From: Kroppenstedtia eburnea
GTDB lineage: Bacteria; Bacillota; Bacilli; Thermoactinomycetales; DSM-45169
Direction: 5' to 3'
NCBI RefSeq assembly: GCF_013282215.1
Contig: NZ_CP048103.1
Coordinates: 682,001-746,000, forward strand
Length of the DNA stretch: 64,000 bases
How positions within the stretch are numbered: the stretch's first letter is position 1; the number at the start of each line of letters is the position of its first letter. The notes beneath the pieces were generated by a model. That model saw only the letters and a program-made list of their open reading frames with translations, did not search any database and had not been told where the DNA came from. Below are positions 47,362-56,941 of the stretch, in pieces. The translations under genes were made by a program, and so were the position numbers.

Positions 47362-48399
47362 ATGACGATATTCAAGGAGCTATTTCAAAACCAGGGGATC
47401 AGAAGGTTTTTGGTCTTGGTGATCTTGGTACTATTCCTTTTGGCATTCAAAAGCATGCTGAATATGATGCTGATCACGTTTATCATCGCCTATTTGATGA
47501 ACCGGATCAGCACCTCTCTGACAGGACGGCTTCAGAATGTCATCCGGGTGGGCCAGAGAGTGGTGGCTGTGGCGCTGTACGTGTTCTTTCTGACACTGAT
47601 GTCTGTCGCCATCTATTATTATATTCCGAAGATGGTGGCGGAGCTGCAGGATCTGGTCCAACAGTTGATTTCATTTTATAAAAAACCGGCCTTCACTGCC
47701 GATAATCAAGTTCTCAAATATGTGATGGGTTCCCTGCAGGAAATGGATTTGGCCCAATATATCAATCAGGGTCTGGACTTTCTCGTGAAACGGATCTCCG
47801 ATATCGGGAAATGGAGTCTCAATTTTTTCATCGCAGTGATTCTCAGCTTTTTCTTCTTGATGGAGAAAGCAAAAGTACGCCGTTTTATCTCCAATATGAA
47901 GCGGAGTAAAGCGGGTTGGTTTTTTCAGGAGTTGGAGAGTTTTGGAGGTAAATTTCTCCAGTCCTTCGGCAAAGTGATTGAAGTGCAATTTATGATCGCG
48001 ACGGTGAACAGCATCCTGTCCACGCTGATGTTATGGTTGATGGGCTTTCCCCATTTAATCGTATTGGCTGTGATGATTTTCCTGCTGGGTCTCATCCCTG
48101 TCGCCGGGGTGATCATCTCCTTGATCCCGCTCAGTGTCATCGCCTTTAAAATCGGCGGGATCGTCAAAGTGGTGTATGTCATCGTGATGATCGTCCTTCT
48201 GCATGCCTTTGAAGCATATTTTCTCAACCCGAAATTCATGTCTTCCAAAACCCATCTGCCTGTTTTCTTCACCTTGTCGATTCTGATCGCATCGGAGCAT
48301 TTGTATGGTGTGTGGGGATTGATTCTCGGCATCCCGATCTTTATCTTCCTGTTGGATCTGTTTGAGGTGCCCATGGCCAAAGGGAAAGAAGGAAGCTGA
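47362..48399 (+). CDS. AI-2E (PerM/YtvI-like) family membrane protein
   Basis: A 345-residue protein with about seven or eight membrane helices. The PF01594 core is visible: LNFFIAVILSFFFLMEK, then LIPVAGVIISLIPLSVIAF and HAFEAYFLNPKFM. Family members include autoinducer exporters, Na+/H+ antiporters and sporulation-linked permeases; the substrate is unknown here. AAAGGAG lies 11 bases before the ATG. It is monocistronic with its own terminator. Confidence 0.88.
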   Translation: MTIFKELFQNQGIRRFLVLVILVLFLLAFKSMLNMMLITFIIAYLMNRISTSLTGRLQNVIRVGQRVVAVALYVFFLTLMSVAIYYYIPKMVAELQDLVQQLISFYKKPAFTADNQVLKYVMGSLQEMDLAQYINQGLDFLVKRISDIGKWSLNFFIAVILSFFFLMEKAKVRRFISNMKRSKAGWFFQELESFGGKFLQSFGKVIEVQFMIATVNSILSTLMLWLMGFPHLIVLAVMIFLLGLIPVAGVIISLIPLSVIAFKIGGIVKVVYVIVMIVLLHAFEAYFLNPKFMSSKTHLPVFFTLSILIASEHLYGVWGLILGIPIFIFLLDLFEVPMAKGKEGS

Positions 48400-48465
48400 G
48401 AGCGCGGCTCCTTTCAGGGAACTGCCACAAGGGAAGATGGATCTGATTCATGAAGCAGCCGATCG

Positions 48466-48492
48466 CCGTCCTTTCATTGGGACGGTTTTTTT
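48466..48492 (+). terminator. Terminator of the AI-2E gene
   Basis: Arms CCGTCC and GGGACGG are followed by seven T. Confidence 0.85.
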
Positions 48493-48542
48493 GATGGATC
48501 CCTCGCCAAATCCCCCTTTGAACGAGGTGTCACATCCGGTAC

Positions 48543-48730
48543 TGGAAGTATTGTGATTTAGTGCGTTTGAAGACGGTCGGGATTGGGTTTCACATGTCGT
48601 TTTCGTTGTTCTGACGATCCAAAATCACTCCATGTGAAACCCAACCCTCCCTACAGCGAGACCGGGTGCGAAAGCACCCTGGCGAGACTTGTGCCCTATG
48701 GGGATGAATGGCTTTTTCACAATGCTTCCA
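48543..48730. repeat. Palindromic repeat family 1 with inserted module
   Basis: Outer arms TGGAAGTATTGTGA and TCACAATGCTTCCA are 160 bp apart. Inner arms GGGTTTCACATG and CATGTGAAACCC match the copy at 11968. A module AGCGAGACCGGGTGCGAAAG...GACTTGTGCCCTATGGGG, also found at 225-260, 380-420 and 8390-8520, lies beside the right arm. It is the opposite orientation to the copy at 11968. Confidence 0.7.
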
Positions 48731-48769
48731 GTGTCTGGGTGCGGCGATCGCTGCTGCCGGGTTCTCCGC

Positions 48770-48798
48770 GACTCCCTGCTGTGGGAGCCGTTTTTTTT
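48770..48798 (+). terminator. Terminator-like hairpin outside a gene
   Basis: CTCCC and GGGAG arms are followed by CCG and eight T. No gene ends directly before it. Confidence 0.5.
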
Positions 48799-48925
48799 AT
48801 GTCTTCCGTTGTCACGAAATATCGGCCAAGTCAGGACTGTTGATTAACCATGAAATGGGTGATGGAAACAAAACTGACCTTTCGCTCTTCCCCTTGCCCC
48901 CATCGTAAAATATTGCTTGTGGGGA

Positions 48926-49000
48926 CGGGGATGGTGGGACAGCTACGATCTCTTGCAAAGAGCGCAAAGGCTCTTCGCCGCCCCACCATCCCGACCCTAT
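48926..49000. repeat. Diverged palindromic repeat family 2
   Basis: Inner arms GGGATGGTGGG and CCCCACCATCCC enclose the CGATCTCTTGCAAAGAGCGCA module shared with 291-495. Outer arms are no longer clear. Confidence 0.55.
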
Positions 49001-49167
49001 TTCCATCCTGAAATATGGATAATCAACACGCCTGCAGGTCGCAGATTGTCGGCCAGATATGTTATATAACAGGCGGGCGGTGCCTCCCGGGAGAATCCCC
49101 TTTTTGTGGCGGGATGGGTATGGAACCAAAGTTCGGCAAAGGTTTTTTGCCAAAAGGGGAAAAAGTC

Positions 49168-49197
49168 TTGTCAATTTCAACATCACTGTTATATAAT
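49168..49197 (+). promoter_or_regulatory. Promoter of the glyoxylate shunt operon
   Basis: TTGTCA at 49168 and TATAAT at 49192 are 18 bp apart. The 10-mer TGTTATATAA overlaps the -10 (49187-49196) and also occurs at 49060-49069 in a perfect palindrome, which may mark a regulator binding twice. Confidence 0.6.
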
Positions 49198-49257
49198 ACA
49201 TCACGAGTTAGTTAGTCTGTATCTTAACAGAAGATCATCCGCAAAGGAGTGACTCCC

Positions 49258-50862
49258 GTGAACGCACAAACCCATTCCATCCCGGGGGATGTGAAGGTCA
49301 AGGGAAGGATGACCGACGAATTCGAGGAGATTCTGACTCCCGGTGCCTTGGAATTTGTGGCGAAACTGGCCCGGAATTTCACGGATCGCCGGGACACCCT
49401 GTTGCATAACAGGAAAAGGCGTCAGAAGGAACTTGACGCAGGAGAGAAACTGGATTTTCTGAAAGAGACGGAAGAGATCCGAAACAGTTCCTGGTCGATC
49501 GACCCCCTTCCTCATGACCTGCGGGATCGGCGGGTGGAAATCACCGGCCCCGCTTCCGACCGGAAGATGGTGATCAACGCCCTCAATTCCGGCGCCAAGG
49601 TCTTTATGGCAGACTTTGAAGATGCCAACACCCCCACCTGGGAGAATTGTATCCAGGGACAGATCCATATGCGGGATGCCATCAACCGAGACATCGATTT
49701 TACAGATCCCCGGGGAAAAAGGTATGAGTTGAAGGAAAGGACGGCTGTGCTGGTAGTCCGCCCGAGGGGACTCCATTTGGATGAGAAGCATGTCACAGTG
49801 GACGGCCGGCCGGTTCCGGGAGGCTTCTTCGACTTTGGACTCTACTTCTATCACAACGCAAAAAACTTACTTAAAAAAGGCTCCGGTCCTTATTTTTATC
49901 TTCCGAAATTGGAAAGCCATCTGGAAGCCCGTCTGTGGAACGATCTCTTCCTCTTTGCCCAGAAAGAGCTGAAGATCGCCCAAGGATCCATCAAAGCGAC
50001 GGTTTTGATCGAAACGATCACCGCCGCCTTTGAGATGGACGAAATCCTGTATGAGCTGCGGCAACACTCCGCGGGTCTCAACTGCGGCCGCTGGGATTAT
50101 ATCTTCAGCTTTATCAAGCGTTTCTCCCGCCACCCCGAAGTGATTCTGCCCGATCGGTCCCTGGTGACGATGACGGTGCCTTTTATGCGGGCTTACACCT
50201 TGCTGGCGGTGAAGACCTGTCACAAGCGGAACGCTCCCTGTATCGGTGGGATGGCAGCCCAAATTCCGGTGAAGAACGATCCGGAAAAGAATGAAGCCGC
50301 TCTCGCCAAGGTGCGGGCTGACAAAGAGCGGGAGGCACTGGATGGTCATGACGGGAGTTGGGTGGCTCACCCGGCTCTGGTACCCGTCGCCATGGAAGTC
50401 TATGACAGACACATGTTGCAACAAAATCAGATCGATAAAAAGCGCGAGGATGTGGAGGTGACCGCCGCAGATCTCCAGCAGGTTCCCGAAGGGCCGATCA
50501 CCGAAGACGGACTGCGCCAAAATGTGAGTGTCGGACTGCAGTACATTGAAGCTTGGCTCCGGGGCTTCGGTGCCGTGGGGATCAACCACCTGATGGAAGA
50601 TGCGGCAACGGCGGAGATCTCCCGTGCCCAGATCTGGCAATGGATTCGCCACCCCCAAGGGAAGCTGGCGGACGGGCGGAAGGTGACGGTGGAACTGTTC
50701 CGGCAAACGGTGGAGGAAGAGCTGGCCAAAATTGAGGATGCAATCGGAAAAGAACGTTTTGCCGCAGGCCGTTTCCAGGAGGCGAAAGAACTCTTTGATA
50801 AGCTGACCGTTTCGGAAGAGTTCGTCGAATTTTTGACTCTGCCGGGATATGAATTGATTTGA
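49258..50862 (+). CDS. aceB: Malate synthase A
   Basis: A 534-residue malate synthase that joins glyoxylate and acetyl-CoA to malate. Hallmarks are [43 protein letters not shown] and [12 protein letters not shown], and the C-terminal region [20 protein letters not shown] chose the GTG at 49258 after AAAGGAG; a GTG at 49249 lies inside the ribosome site. aceA follows by 26 bp, so both shunt enzymes share a transcript. Confidence 0.95.
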   Translation: MNAQTHSIPGDVKVKGRMTDEFEEILTPGALEFVAKLARNFTDRRDTLLHNRKRRQKELDAGEKLDFLKETEEIRNSSWSIDPLPHDLRDRRVEITGPASDRKMVINALNSGAKVFMADFEDANTPTWENCIQGQIHMRDAINRDIDFTDPRGKRYELKERTAVLVVRPRGLHLDEKHVTVDGRPVPGGFFDFGLYFYHNAKNLLKKGSGPYFYLPKLESHLEARLWNDLFLFAQKELKIAQGSIKATVLIETITAAFEMDEILYELRQHSAGLNCGRWDYIFSFIKRFSRHPEVILPDRSLVTMTVPFMRAYTLLAVKTCHKRNAPCIGGMAAQIPVKNDPEKNEAALAKVRADKEREALDGHDGSWVAHPALVPVAMEVYDRHMLQQNQIDKKREDVEVTAADLQQVPEGPITEDGLRQNVSVGLQYIEAWLRGFGAVGINHLMEDAATAEISRAQIWQWIRHPQGKLADGRKVTVELFRQTVEEELAKIEDAIGKERFAAGRFQEAKELFDKLTVSEEFVEFLTLPGYELI

Positions 50863-50888
50863 TTATGAACGAAAAGGAGAGATGGAGA

Positions 50889-52175
50889 ATGAGTCGCCAA
50901 GAGGAAGCCAAACAGCTGAAGGAAGCCTGGGAGAAGGAATCCCGCTGGCAAGGGATCGAACGCCCCTACAGCGCAGAGGATGTACTGAAGCTGAGAGGAT
51001 CGATCCAGATTGAGTATACGCTGGCCCGTCGCGGTGCGGAAAAGCTGTGGAAGTTGCTTCATGAAGAGCATCATGTGAAAGCCCTGGGTGCACTGACCGG
51101 AAACCAGGCGGTGCAGCAAGTGAAGGCCGGTCTGAAGGCGATCTATCTCTCCGGCTGGCAAGTGGCCGCCGATGCCAACCTGGCGGGACAGATGTATCCG
51201 GACCAAAGCTTGTACCCGGCCAACAGTGTTCCCCATGTGGTGAAGCGGATCAATCAGGCTCTGCAACGCGCTGACCAGATCGAGCACGCCGAAGGAGGTG
51301 CGGGGCGGGACTGGTTTGCGCCGATCGTGGCCGACGCCGAGGCCGGATTCGGCGGGACGCTCAATGTGTTTGAACTGATGAAAGGCATGATCGAAGCCGG
51401 TGCGGCGGGGGTTCATTTTGAAGATCAGCTCGCCTCTGAAAAGAAGTGCGGCCATCTGGGAGGAAAAGTGCTCATCCCCACCTCCCAGGCGATCCGCAAC
51501 CTGGTTTCCGCCCGTCTGGCAGCCGACGTGATGGACGTACCCACCCTCCTGGTGGCCCGCACCGATGCCAATGCCGCGGAAATGATCACCAGTGACATCG
51601 ATCCCCGGGATCATGAATTCCTCACCGGAGAGCGGACTGCGGAAGGATTCTTCCGTCAGCGGGCGGGTCTGGAAACGGCGATCGCCAGAGGGCTTGCCTA
51701 TGCACCCTATGCCGACCTGATCTGGTGCGAGACCTCCACCCCGGATCTGGAAGAAGCCCGTCGCTTTGCGGAAGCGATCCACGAGAAGTTTCCAGGCAAG
51801 ATGTTGGCGTACAACTGCTCCCCATCCTTCAACTGGAAAAAACACCTGGATGACGACACCATCGCCCGTTTTCAAAATGAGCTGGGTGAGATGGGTTATA
51901 AATTCCAGTTCATCACGCTGGCCGGGTTTCACTCCCTCAACAACAGCATGTTTGAATTGGCCCACGGCTACAAAGACCAGGGGATGGCGGCCTACTCCAG
52001 ACTCCAGGAGCGGGAATTCTCCAATGAAGCCATCGGTTATACCGCCACCCGTCACCAGCGGGAGGTGGGAACGGGATATTTCGATGCCGTCTCCATGGTG
52101 ATCTCCGGCGGCACCTCTTCCACCACCGCTCTCAAGGGATCGACGGAAGAAGAGCAGTTCACTGCCGCCAAATGA
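50889..52175 (+). CDS. aceA: Isocitrate lyase
   Basis: A 428-residue lyase that splits isocitrate to succinate and glyoxylate. The catalytic [13 protein letters not shown] (residues about 195-207) and [10 protein letters not shown] are visible. With aceB it allows growth on acetate or fatty acids. I chose the ATG at 50889 ([10 protein letters not shown]) after GGAGAG. A terminator follows. Confidence 0.96.
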   Translation: MSRQEEAKQLKEAWEKESRWQGIERPYSAEDVLKLRGSIQIEYTLARRGAEKLWKLLHEEHHVKALGALTGNQAVQQVKAGLKAIYLSGWQVAADANLAGQMYPDQSLYPANSVPHVVKRINQALQRADQIEHAEGGAGRDWFAPIVADAEAGFGGTLNVFELMKGMIEAGAAGVHFEDQLASEKKCGHLGGKVLIPTSQAIRNLVSARLAADVMDVPTLLVARTDANAAEMITSDIDPRDHEFLTGERTAEGFFRQRAGLETAIARGLAYAPYADLIWCETSTPDLEEARRFAEAIHEKFPGKMLAYNCSPSFNWKKHLDDDTIARFQNELGEMGYKFQFITLAGFHSLNNSMFELAHGYKDQGMAAYSRLQEREFSNEAIGYTATRHQREVGTGYFDAVSMVISGGTSSTTALKGSTEEEQFTAAK

Positions 52176-52187
52176 TAAAGAGAATCA

Positions 52188-52216
52188 ACCGCCACTCCAC
52201 AGGGGTGGCGGTTTTC
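52188..52216 (+). terminator. Terminator of aceBA
   Basis: Arms ACCGCCAC and GTGGCGGT are followed by TTTTCCC. Confidence 0.85.
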
Positions 52217-52323
52217 CCTTTGCTGATGGTATGCTGATATAGACCTTTTTCCCTAGTGACGAACGGATGAAAATTCCATAGGATAGAGATGGGAACTCTT
52301 ATTCTGATAAAGAGGTGTTTGGA

Positions 52324-53013
52324 TTGCCGTTCAGATGGCTCGCTGTGATGATCGCGGTCTCCGCACTGACTCTCAGTAGCGGTTGTTCTCTGGTGGCCAA
52401 GGAATGGATGGATCTCAGCCAAAAACAGATCGCGGAACAGCAACAGGAAGTCAAGAAAGAGAAACAAGCGGATGAAGAGGAACCCGCCGGGGAGGAACCT
52501 GAACCACAAGCTCCCATCAATGTCGAGGGAACAGATCCCCTGATTGAAGGGAAAGAGCTGGAAGTCAGCAAGATCACGATCCTGGCGGATGACCAGGATT
52601 GGAAAAAAGCGGACTATGGAACCGTGGATTCCAACCATGAATACACAGCATTCACGCCGGATGGGGAATCTCCGGATCAAGCTGAGGAATTGTTGGGTGT
52701 CCATTATTTCGCGGGGTTGCAGGAGCAGGCCACAGTCGCCCAAACTGCGATGTTGATGCGAAAGGGAATGGAGGAGGAAAGCGAGGGAACCCTGGAGTGG
52801 AAGGTCATCTCCCAAGACCGGGAAGATCAGCTGGTGGGGTTGAAGATGACTGAGCAGGACGAAGGGGAGATGGAAGGGTTTGCCCGCTTTTTCGCCACGG
52901 ATGACGGAATTTACATGGTGATGTATCTGAGCGCTTACACCATGAGCGACTCGGAAAAGGAACAATGGATGTACCTGTTGAAACAGGCCAATAACACGGA
53001 TTTGACCCTGTAA
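52324..53013 (+). CDS. Lipoprotein of unknown function
   Basis: A 229-residue lipoprotein. The signal peptide ends in LTLSSGC, with Cys near residue 22, and is followed by a Glu/Lys-rich, coiled-coil-prone linker. A globular C-terminal part follows. I do not recognise the domain. I chose a TTG at 52324, six bases after AAAGAGGTG; the GTG at 52315 overlaps that site. It is monocistronic with its own terminator, and surface location is likely. Confidence 0.65.
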   Translation: MPFRWLAVMIAVSALTLSSGCSLVAKEWMDLSQKQIAEQQQEVKKEKQADEEEPAGEEPEPQAPINVEGTDPLIEGKELEVSKITILADDQDWKKADYGTVDSNHEYTAFTPDGESPDQAEELLGVHYFAGLQEQATVAQTAMLMRKGMEEESEGTLEWKVISQDREDQLVGLKMTEQDEGEMEGFARFFATDDGIYMVMYLSAYTMSDSEKEQWMYLLKQANNTDLTL

Positions 53014-53014
53014 A

Positions 53015-53050
53015 CAAAAAAAGGACCCTTCAGAGGAAGGGCCTTTTTTC
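53015..53050 (+). terminator. Terminator of the lipoprotein gene
   Basis: AAAAAAAGG and CCTTTTTT flank the hairpin CCCTTC-AGAG-GAAGGG. Confidence 0.85.
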
Positions 53051-53169
53051 CGTGAGTGGCGCAATCCGACAATCACTTTTTGTACCGGGAGCGGGGATCT
53101 CTGCGGGATAAGCTCAAGTAAAATGGATGGCGGATTAGGGTGTGGCAGGTCCATTCAATTTTCCGTGGA

Positions 53170-53190
53170 ATGTGAAACCCATCCCGACCG
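53170..53190. repeat. Remnant arm of repeat family 1
   Basis: ATGTGAAACCCATCCCGACC matches the right inner arm of the copies at 11968 and 48543. No partner arm is near. Confidence 0.45.
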
Positions 53191-53209
53191 GTCCGGCCCC
53201 AGATCTGGA

Positions 53210-53392
53210 TCATTCCTTGAGGCCGCGAATATCCTGTGCCCCGGGCGGAAGCGTGTCTTCATCCACCGTGTGGGGGTGTTTCGTCACCCGGGTTTTGTGT
53301 TGATTTTCAATGGCGGACAAGGAGCCTTCGAGTTTCGGTCCGTCAACCCCCTTTGTATCGGGTTCAGGCTTGCCGGTTTTCTTTTGATCCAT
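53210..53392 (-). CDS. Small hydrophilic protein of unknown function
   Basis: A 60-residue, charged protein without Cys or membrane segment. It is supported mainly by an excellent ribosome site AAAAGGAGGGATTCAG before the ATG at 53392. Such small hydrophilic proteins are common among sporulation or stress genes, but I recognise no family. It diverges from the GNAT gene beyond it. Confidence 0.5.
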   Translation of the reverse strand: MDQKKTGKPEPDTKGVDGPKLEGSLSAIENQHKTRVTKHPHTVDEDTLPPGAQDIRGLKE

Positions 53393-53475
53393 CTGAATCC
53401 CTCCTTTTAAGGGGAGCATTTCCCGGTGCAGGCGTAATATACACGATTCTTAAAAAACTCAGAGGAGAAGATGGA

Positions 53476-53898
53476 ATGAACATCAGGGAATTGACGACGG
53501 AAGCGGAATGGCGCCGGGCATATCCGGTCATGAAGGAACTTCGGACCCATCTGGAGCCGGAGTCTTATCTCCAACTGGTACAAGAGATGAGGGGGGAGGG
53601 CTACCGTCTGTTCGCCCTGGAAGAAGACGGGGAAATCCTGGCGGTGACGGGAGTGACGATTCGGACCACTCTCTACTATGGAAAACATCTGTTCATCCAT
53701 GATCTGGTGACCCGGGCGGACCGGCGGTCCCGGGGCTGTGGGGAACGCCTGCTTTCTTATGTGGAAGAATGGGGTCGGAGCCGAGGATGCGGATCGGTGG
53801 CACTCACTTCCGGCCTGGCCCGCCGGGATGCCCACCGATTCTATGAAGAGCGGATGGGGTATGACCGGGTCAGCCATGTGTTTCGGAAAATATTTTGA
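53476..53898 (+). CDS. GNAT family N-acetyltransferase
   Basis: A 140-residue acetyltransferase. Motif A is RSRGCGERLLSYVEEWG (the R/Q-x-x-G-x-G/A site), and the C-terminal SGLARRDAHRFYEERMGY is usual. The substrate is unknown. I chose the ATG at 53476 after AGAGGAG; the longer frame lies in non-coding sequence. Confidence 0.85.
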   Translation: MNIRELTTEAEWRRAYPVMKELRTHLEPESYLQLVQEMRGEGYRLFALEEDGEILAVTGVTIRTTLYYGKHLFIHDLVTRADRRSRGCGERLLSYVEEWGRSRGCGSVALTSGLARRDAHRFYEERMGYDRVSHVFRKIF

Positions 53899-53905
53899 TG
53901 CCGCG

Positions 53906-53927
53906 CCATGATTCTGTGGAATCATGG
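53906..53927. other. Perfect short inverted repeat
   Basis: CCATGATTC and GAATCATGG arms around a four-base loop lie just past the GNAT stop, without a T run. It may protect the transcript end or act as an operator. Confidence 0.4.
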
Positions 53928-53982
53928 ATTGAAGGTTTTCCTGCTGTGAATGATGGATTCATACAAAAGATTGTCCACCACG

Positions 53983-54016
53983 GCACGTGGCTTCTGCGGA
54001 AGCACGTGCTTTTTTT
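53983..54016 (+). terminator. Terminator before the cobalamin operon
   Basis: GCACGTGGCTTC and GAAGCACGTGC arms are followed by seven T. It lies 100 bp before cobT. I find no cobalamin riboswitch beside it, so it most likely ends the GNAT transcript. Confidence 0.75.
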
Positions 54017-54116
54017 GTCCCGGCGGGGAAAAAGGTGAAAATGGAACCACTGTCTGTCCACAGGAGGAGCAGGACGGTACAATAAGGAAGAGTGGATCGG
54101 GAAAGGAGAAATTCCG

Positions 54117-55166
54117 TTGCAGGAAAAAGAGAAGCTGAAAGAGTGGACAGAAGGGATCCCGTCGGTGGACGCCGGGGCGGAGCGGAAAGCCAGGGCGCAC
54201 ATGGACCAGCTGACGAAGCCCCGGGGAGCATTGGGGGAGCTGGAGACGATTTGGATTCGGCTGGCAGGGATCACCGGCCAAACCCAGCCCCAGATCGGGA
54301 ATAAGAGAGTGGCTGTCTTTTGCGGGGATCACGGGGTGACAGCAGAAGGGGTCAGCGCCTACCCTGCTGAGGTGACCGGCCTGATGATGGAGAACTTCAG
54401 CCGGGGCAAGGCGGCGGTTCATGTGCTGGCCCGTCGCTTCGGAGCCCGGGTGACGGTGGTGGATGTGGGCAGTCGGTTGGAAAACGTGCCGGATGGGGTG
54501 ATGGACCGGAAGGTGCGCCGGGGGACGGCCAATATGGCCCAAGGTCCCGCCATGAGCCGGGAAGAGGCCCTTGAATCCATCCGCATCGGAATGGAAACCG
54601 CCGAACGCCTGAAGAAGGAGGGCGTGCAGCTGGCGGCCACAGGGGAGATGGGGATCGGCAATACCACCCCTGCCGCCGCCGTGGCCGGCATCCTGACAGG
54701 GAAGTCAGTGGAGCGGATGACCGGCCGGGGCACCGGTTTGGATGATGCAGGGCTGAAGCGAAAGCGGGAGGTGATCCGCGCAAGCTTGGAAGTGAATCGC
54801 CCGGATCCGACGGATCCCCTGGATGTCCTGGCCAAGGTGGGGGGACTGGAGATGGGGGCGATGGCCGGATTTGTCCTGGGGGCGGCCCGCCACCGCCTGC
54901 CGGTGGTGCTGGACGGGGTGATCTCCACTGTGGCCGCATTGGTGGCTGTTCGGATCGCTCCACAGTCACAGCCCTATCTGTTTGCCTCCCATCTGTCTGT
55001 GGAGCCTGCCCATGGTGTATTGCTGGAAGAGCTGGATCTGCAGCCGCTGATCACTGCCGGGATGCGGTTGGGAGAGGGAAGCGGTGCGGTACTCGCTTTT
55101 CCTTTGTTTGATGCGGCAGAGACGGCGGCCCGGGAGATGGCCACGTTTTCGGAACTGGGACGGTGA
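54117..55166 (+). CDS. cobT: CobT, nicotinate-nucleotide:dimethylbenzimidazole phosphoribosyltransferase
   Basis: A 349-residue enzyme that activates the lower ligand base of cobalamin. Hallmarks are VFCGDHGVTAEGVSAYP, TGEMGIGNTTPAAAV and the catalytic Glu in GMRLGEGSGA. A TTG start at 54117 is chosen, seven bases after GAAAGGAG. It heads a seven-gene operon for nucleotide-loop assembly. No riboswitch is visible. Confidence 0.94.
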   Translation: MQEKEKLKEWTEGIPSVDAGAERKARAHMDQLTKPRGALGELETIWIRLAGITGQTQPQIGNKRVAVFCGDHGVTAEGVSAYPAEVTGLMMENFSRGKAAVHVLARRFGARVTVVDVGSRLENVPDGVMDRKVRRGTANMAQGPAMSREEALESIRIGMETAERLKKEGVQLAATGEMGIGNTTPAAAVAGILTGKSVERMTGRGTGLDDAGLKRKREVIRASLEVNRPDPTDPLDVLAKVGGLEMGAMAGFVLGAARHRLPVVLDGVISTVAALVAVRIAPQSQPYLFASHLSVEPAHGVLLEELDLQPLITAGMRLGEGSGAVLAFPLFDAAETAAREMATFSELGR

Positions 55167-55268
55167 AAGATGGAGTGAGGGGGGAGGCGGGAGAGTCCGA
55201 CTTCCCGCCCCCCGGACACTTTCCGACGGTGGAGAGTGTTTTTATTTGGGTGGAGAGGAAGTGAAGAC

Positions 55269-56408
55269 ATGGACGGACTGGAGCGTTACGGTCACGGAGG
55301 GGATCGGTGGACTGCCGGGGAGCGGTTTGGGAAAGAGCCGGACTCTTTTCTCGACTTCAGTGCCAATATCAATCCCCTGGGGCCGCCGCCTCAAGCGATG
55401 GAGGTGCTGAGACAAGCATTGTCGGAGCCGAATCCGCCGGTGATCTCCCGTTATCCCGATCCCGTCTGCCGCGGTCTGACCCATCAGCTGGCCCGGCGGT
55501 TGGGTGTGACGCCGGAGGAAGTTCTGATTGGAAACGGCGGAGCGGAGCTGATCGACAGCATCCATTCAGTGGCCGCTCCCCGGCGGGTGGGGGTGATTCA
55601 TCCCTCCTTCGCTGAATATGAGCGGGCGGCCCGCAAACGGGGACTGGAGATCCTCCCCCTGAAAACCGACTGGGAAAGGGGATTTCTCCCGGGGCGGGGG
55701 GAACTGTTGGACTGGATCCGGGAGGTGGATCTGGCCTGGGTGGGCCACCCCAACAATCCGTCGGGCACTCTGTTGTCCCTGGAGGATCTGGCCACTGCTG
55801 CCGAAGAAGCCGCCCGGCGGGAAACTGTGCTGGCGGTGGATGAGGCGTTCCTCGATTTTCTGCCGGAGCCGGGGGAAGCCAGCCTGCTCCCGCAGTTGCG
55901 GGAGTTTCCGACGACGATCTTGTTTCGGTCCATGACCAAATTTTATGCTTTGCCGGGGTTGCGGCTGGGTTATGCTGTGGCCTCCAAGGAGTGGATCGGC
56001 CGGTTGAGGCGATGGCAGGCCCCCTGGAGTGTGAACGGTCCGGCTCAGTTGGTTGGGGAGGCGGCCCTTCAGGACCGGAAGTTTGGGGAGAGGACCCGGG
56101 CCTGGCTGGCGGCGGAACGTCCCTTTCTGTTGGAGGGACTTCGTATTCTCCCACAGGTGGAAGTGCTCCCGGGAGAAGTGAATTACTTCCTGCTTCGGCT
56201 GGAGTTGTCCACGGCTGGATCGGAGTCTCCTTCCCTCTGGTTGCAACGGGAGTTGGGGGAGCGGGGAATCATGATCCGGGACGGCTCCACTTACCCTGGG
56301 TTGGATGGCCGCTATGTCCGGGTGGCAGTACGGAGCCGGGAGGAGAACCGGCGGTTGCTGGCGGCACTGTCGGAGGTCCTTTCCTCTCCGGGGGGGATTC
56401 CGCTGTGA
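55269..56408 (+). CDS. cobD: CobD-like L-threonine-O-3-phosphate decarboxylase
   Basis: A 379-residue PLP enzyme of the histidinol-phosphate aminotransferase family. The start LDFSANINPLGPPP is the usual CobD signature, WVGHPNNPSG follows, and the PLP Lys is in RSMTKFYALPGLRLGY. It makes aminopropanol phosphate for the corrin side chain. The ATG at 55269 follows GAGAGGAAG. A GGCGGGA...TCCCGCC hairpin sits in the 102-bp gap after cobT. Confidence 0.9.
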   Translation: MDGLERYGHGGDRWTAGERFGKEPDSFLDFSANINPLGPPPQAMEVLRQALSEPNPPVISRYPDPVCRGLTHQLARRLGVTPEEVLIGNGGAELIDSIHSVAAPRRVGVIHPSFAEYERAARKRGLEILPLKTDWERGFLPGRGELLDWIREVDLAWVGHPNNPSGTLLSLEDLATAAEEAARRETVLAVDEAFLDFLPEPGEASLLPQLREFPTTILFRSMTKFYALPGLRLGYAVASKEWIGRLRRWQAPWSVNGPAQLVGEAALQDRKFGERTRAWLAAERPFLLEGLRILPQVEVLPGEVNYFLLRLELSTAGSESPSLWLQRELGERGIMIRDGSTYPGLDGRYVRVAVRSREENRRLLAALSEVLSSPGGIPL

Positions 56409-56941
56409 TCCGGCTGGTGACGGGTGGCGTACGCTCCGGGAAGAGCCGTTTTGCCGAGGAATTGGCAGGCGAAATGGGCAAGCGGATTCTGTATGTGGCC
56501 ACGGGAGTGGTGACCGATGCGGAGATGGCGGCACGGGTGCATCGTCACCGGGAGCGTCGGCCGAGGGAGTGGGGGCTGGCGGAGGAGCCCCTCCATCTGA
56601 CCCGGGCGCTAACCGGGGGGCAAGAGAGGGATGGAATCCTGGTGGACTGCCTTTCCACCTGGGTGGCCAACCGCCTGATGCAGTTGCCGGAGAAGGATTG
56701 GGAAGAGAGGCGGAACTCTTTTGAAAGAGAAATGGAAGAGGAGATGGAGCGGGTGTTGGATCTGCTGAGCGAAGAGGAAGCGGTGCTGGTCACTTCTGAA
56801 ACGGGTCTGGGGGGAGTGGCGATGACTCCCTTGGGCCGGCTTTTTCAGGATACACTGGGGAGTATGAACCAACAGGCGGCGCGACGGGCGGGGGAAGTCT
56901 GGATGGTGGTGTCCGGGGTGCCCTGGAAGGTGAAGGGATGA
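56405..56941 (+). CDS. cobU: CobU, adenosylcobinamide kinase/guanylyltransferase
   Basis: A 178-residue P-loop enzyme that phosphorylates adenosylcobinamide and adds GMP. The P-loop is GGVRSGKS (about 7-14), then ILYVATG and HRERRP (the guanylated His region), and the end EVWMVVSGVP is usual. A GTG start at 56405 overlaps the cobD stop (GTGA). The frame extension further upstream is a shadow of cobD. Confidence 0.93.
   Translation: MIRLVTGGVRSGKSRFAEELAGEMGKRILYVATGVVTDAEMAARVHRHRERRPREWGLAEEPLHLTRALTGGQERDGILVDCLSTWVANRLMQLPEKDWEERRNSFEREMEEEMERVLDLLSEEEAVLVTSETGLGGVAMTPLGRLFQDTLGSMNQQAARRAGEVWMVVSGVPWKVKG

Larger units (their letters stand above)
48400..49257. other. 860-bp gene-free region with repeats and the aceB promoter
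   Basis: No gene is supported. In order: a terminator (48466-48492), a family 1 repeat with an inserted module (48543-48730), a second terminator-like hairpin (48770-48798), a diverged family 2 repeat (about 48926-49000), a palindrome TGTTATATAACA (49060-49071), and the aceB promoter (49168-49197). Frames of 60-130 codons here are by-products. Confidence 0.6.

Noticed and set aside
53899-54116. Cobalamin riboswitch before cobT
   Set aside because: I could not find the conserved B12 box or a kissing-loop layout; only a plain terminator is visible. A covariance search would settle it.
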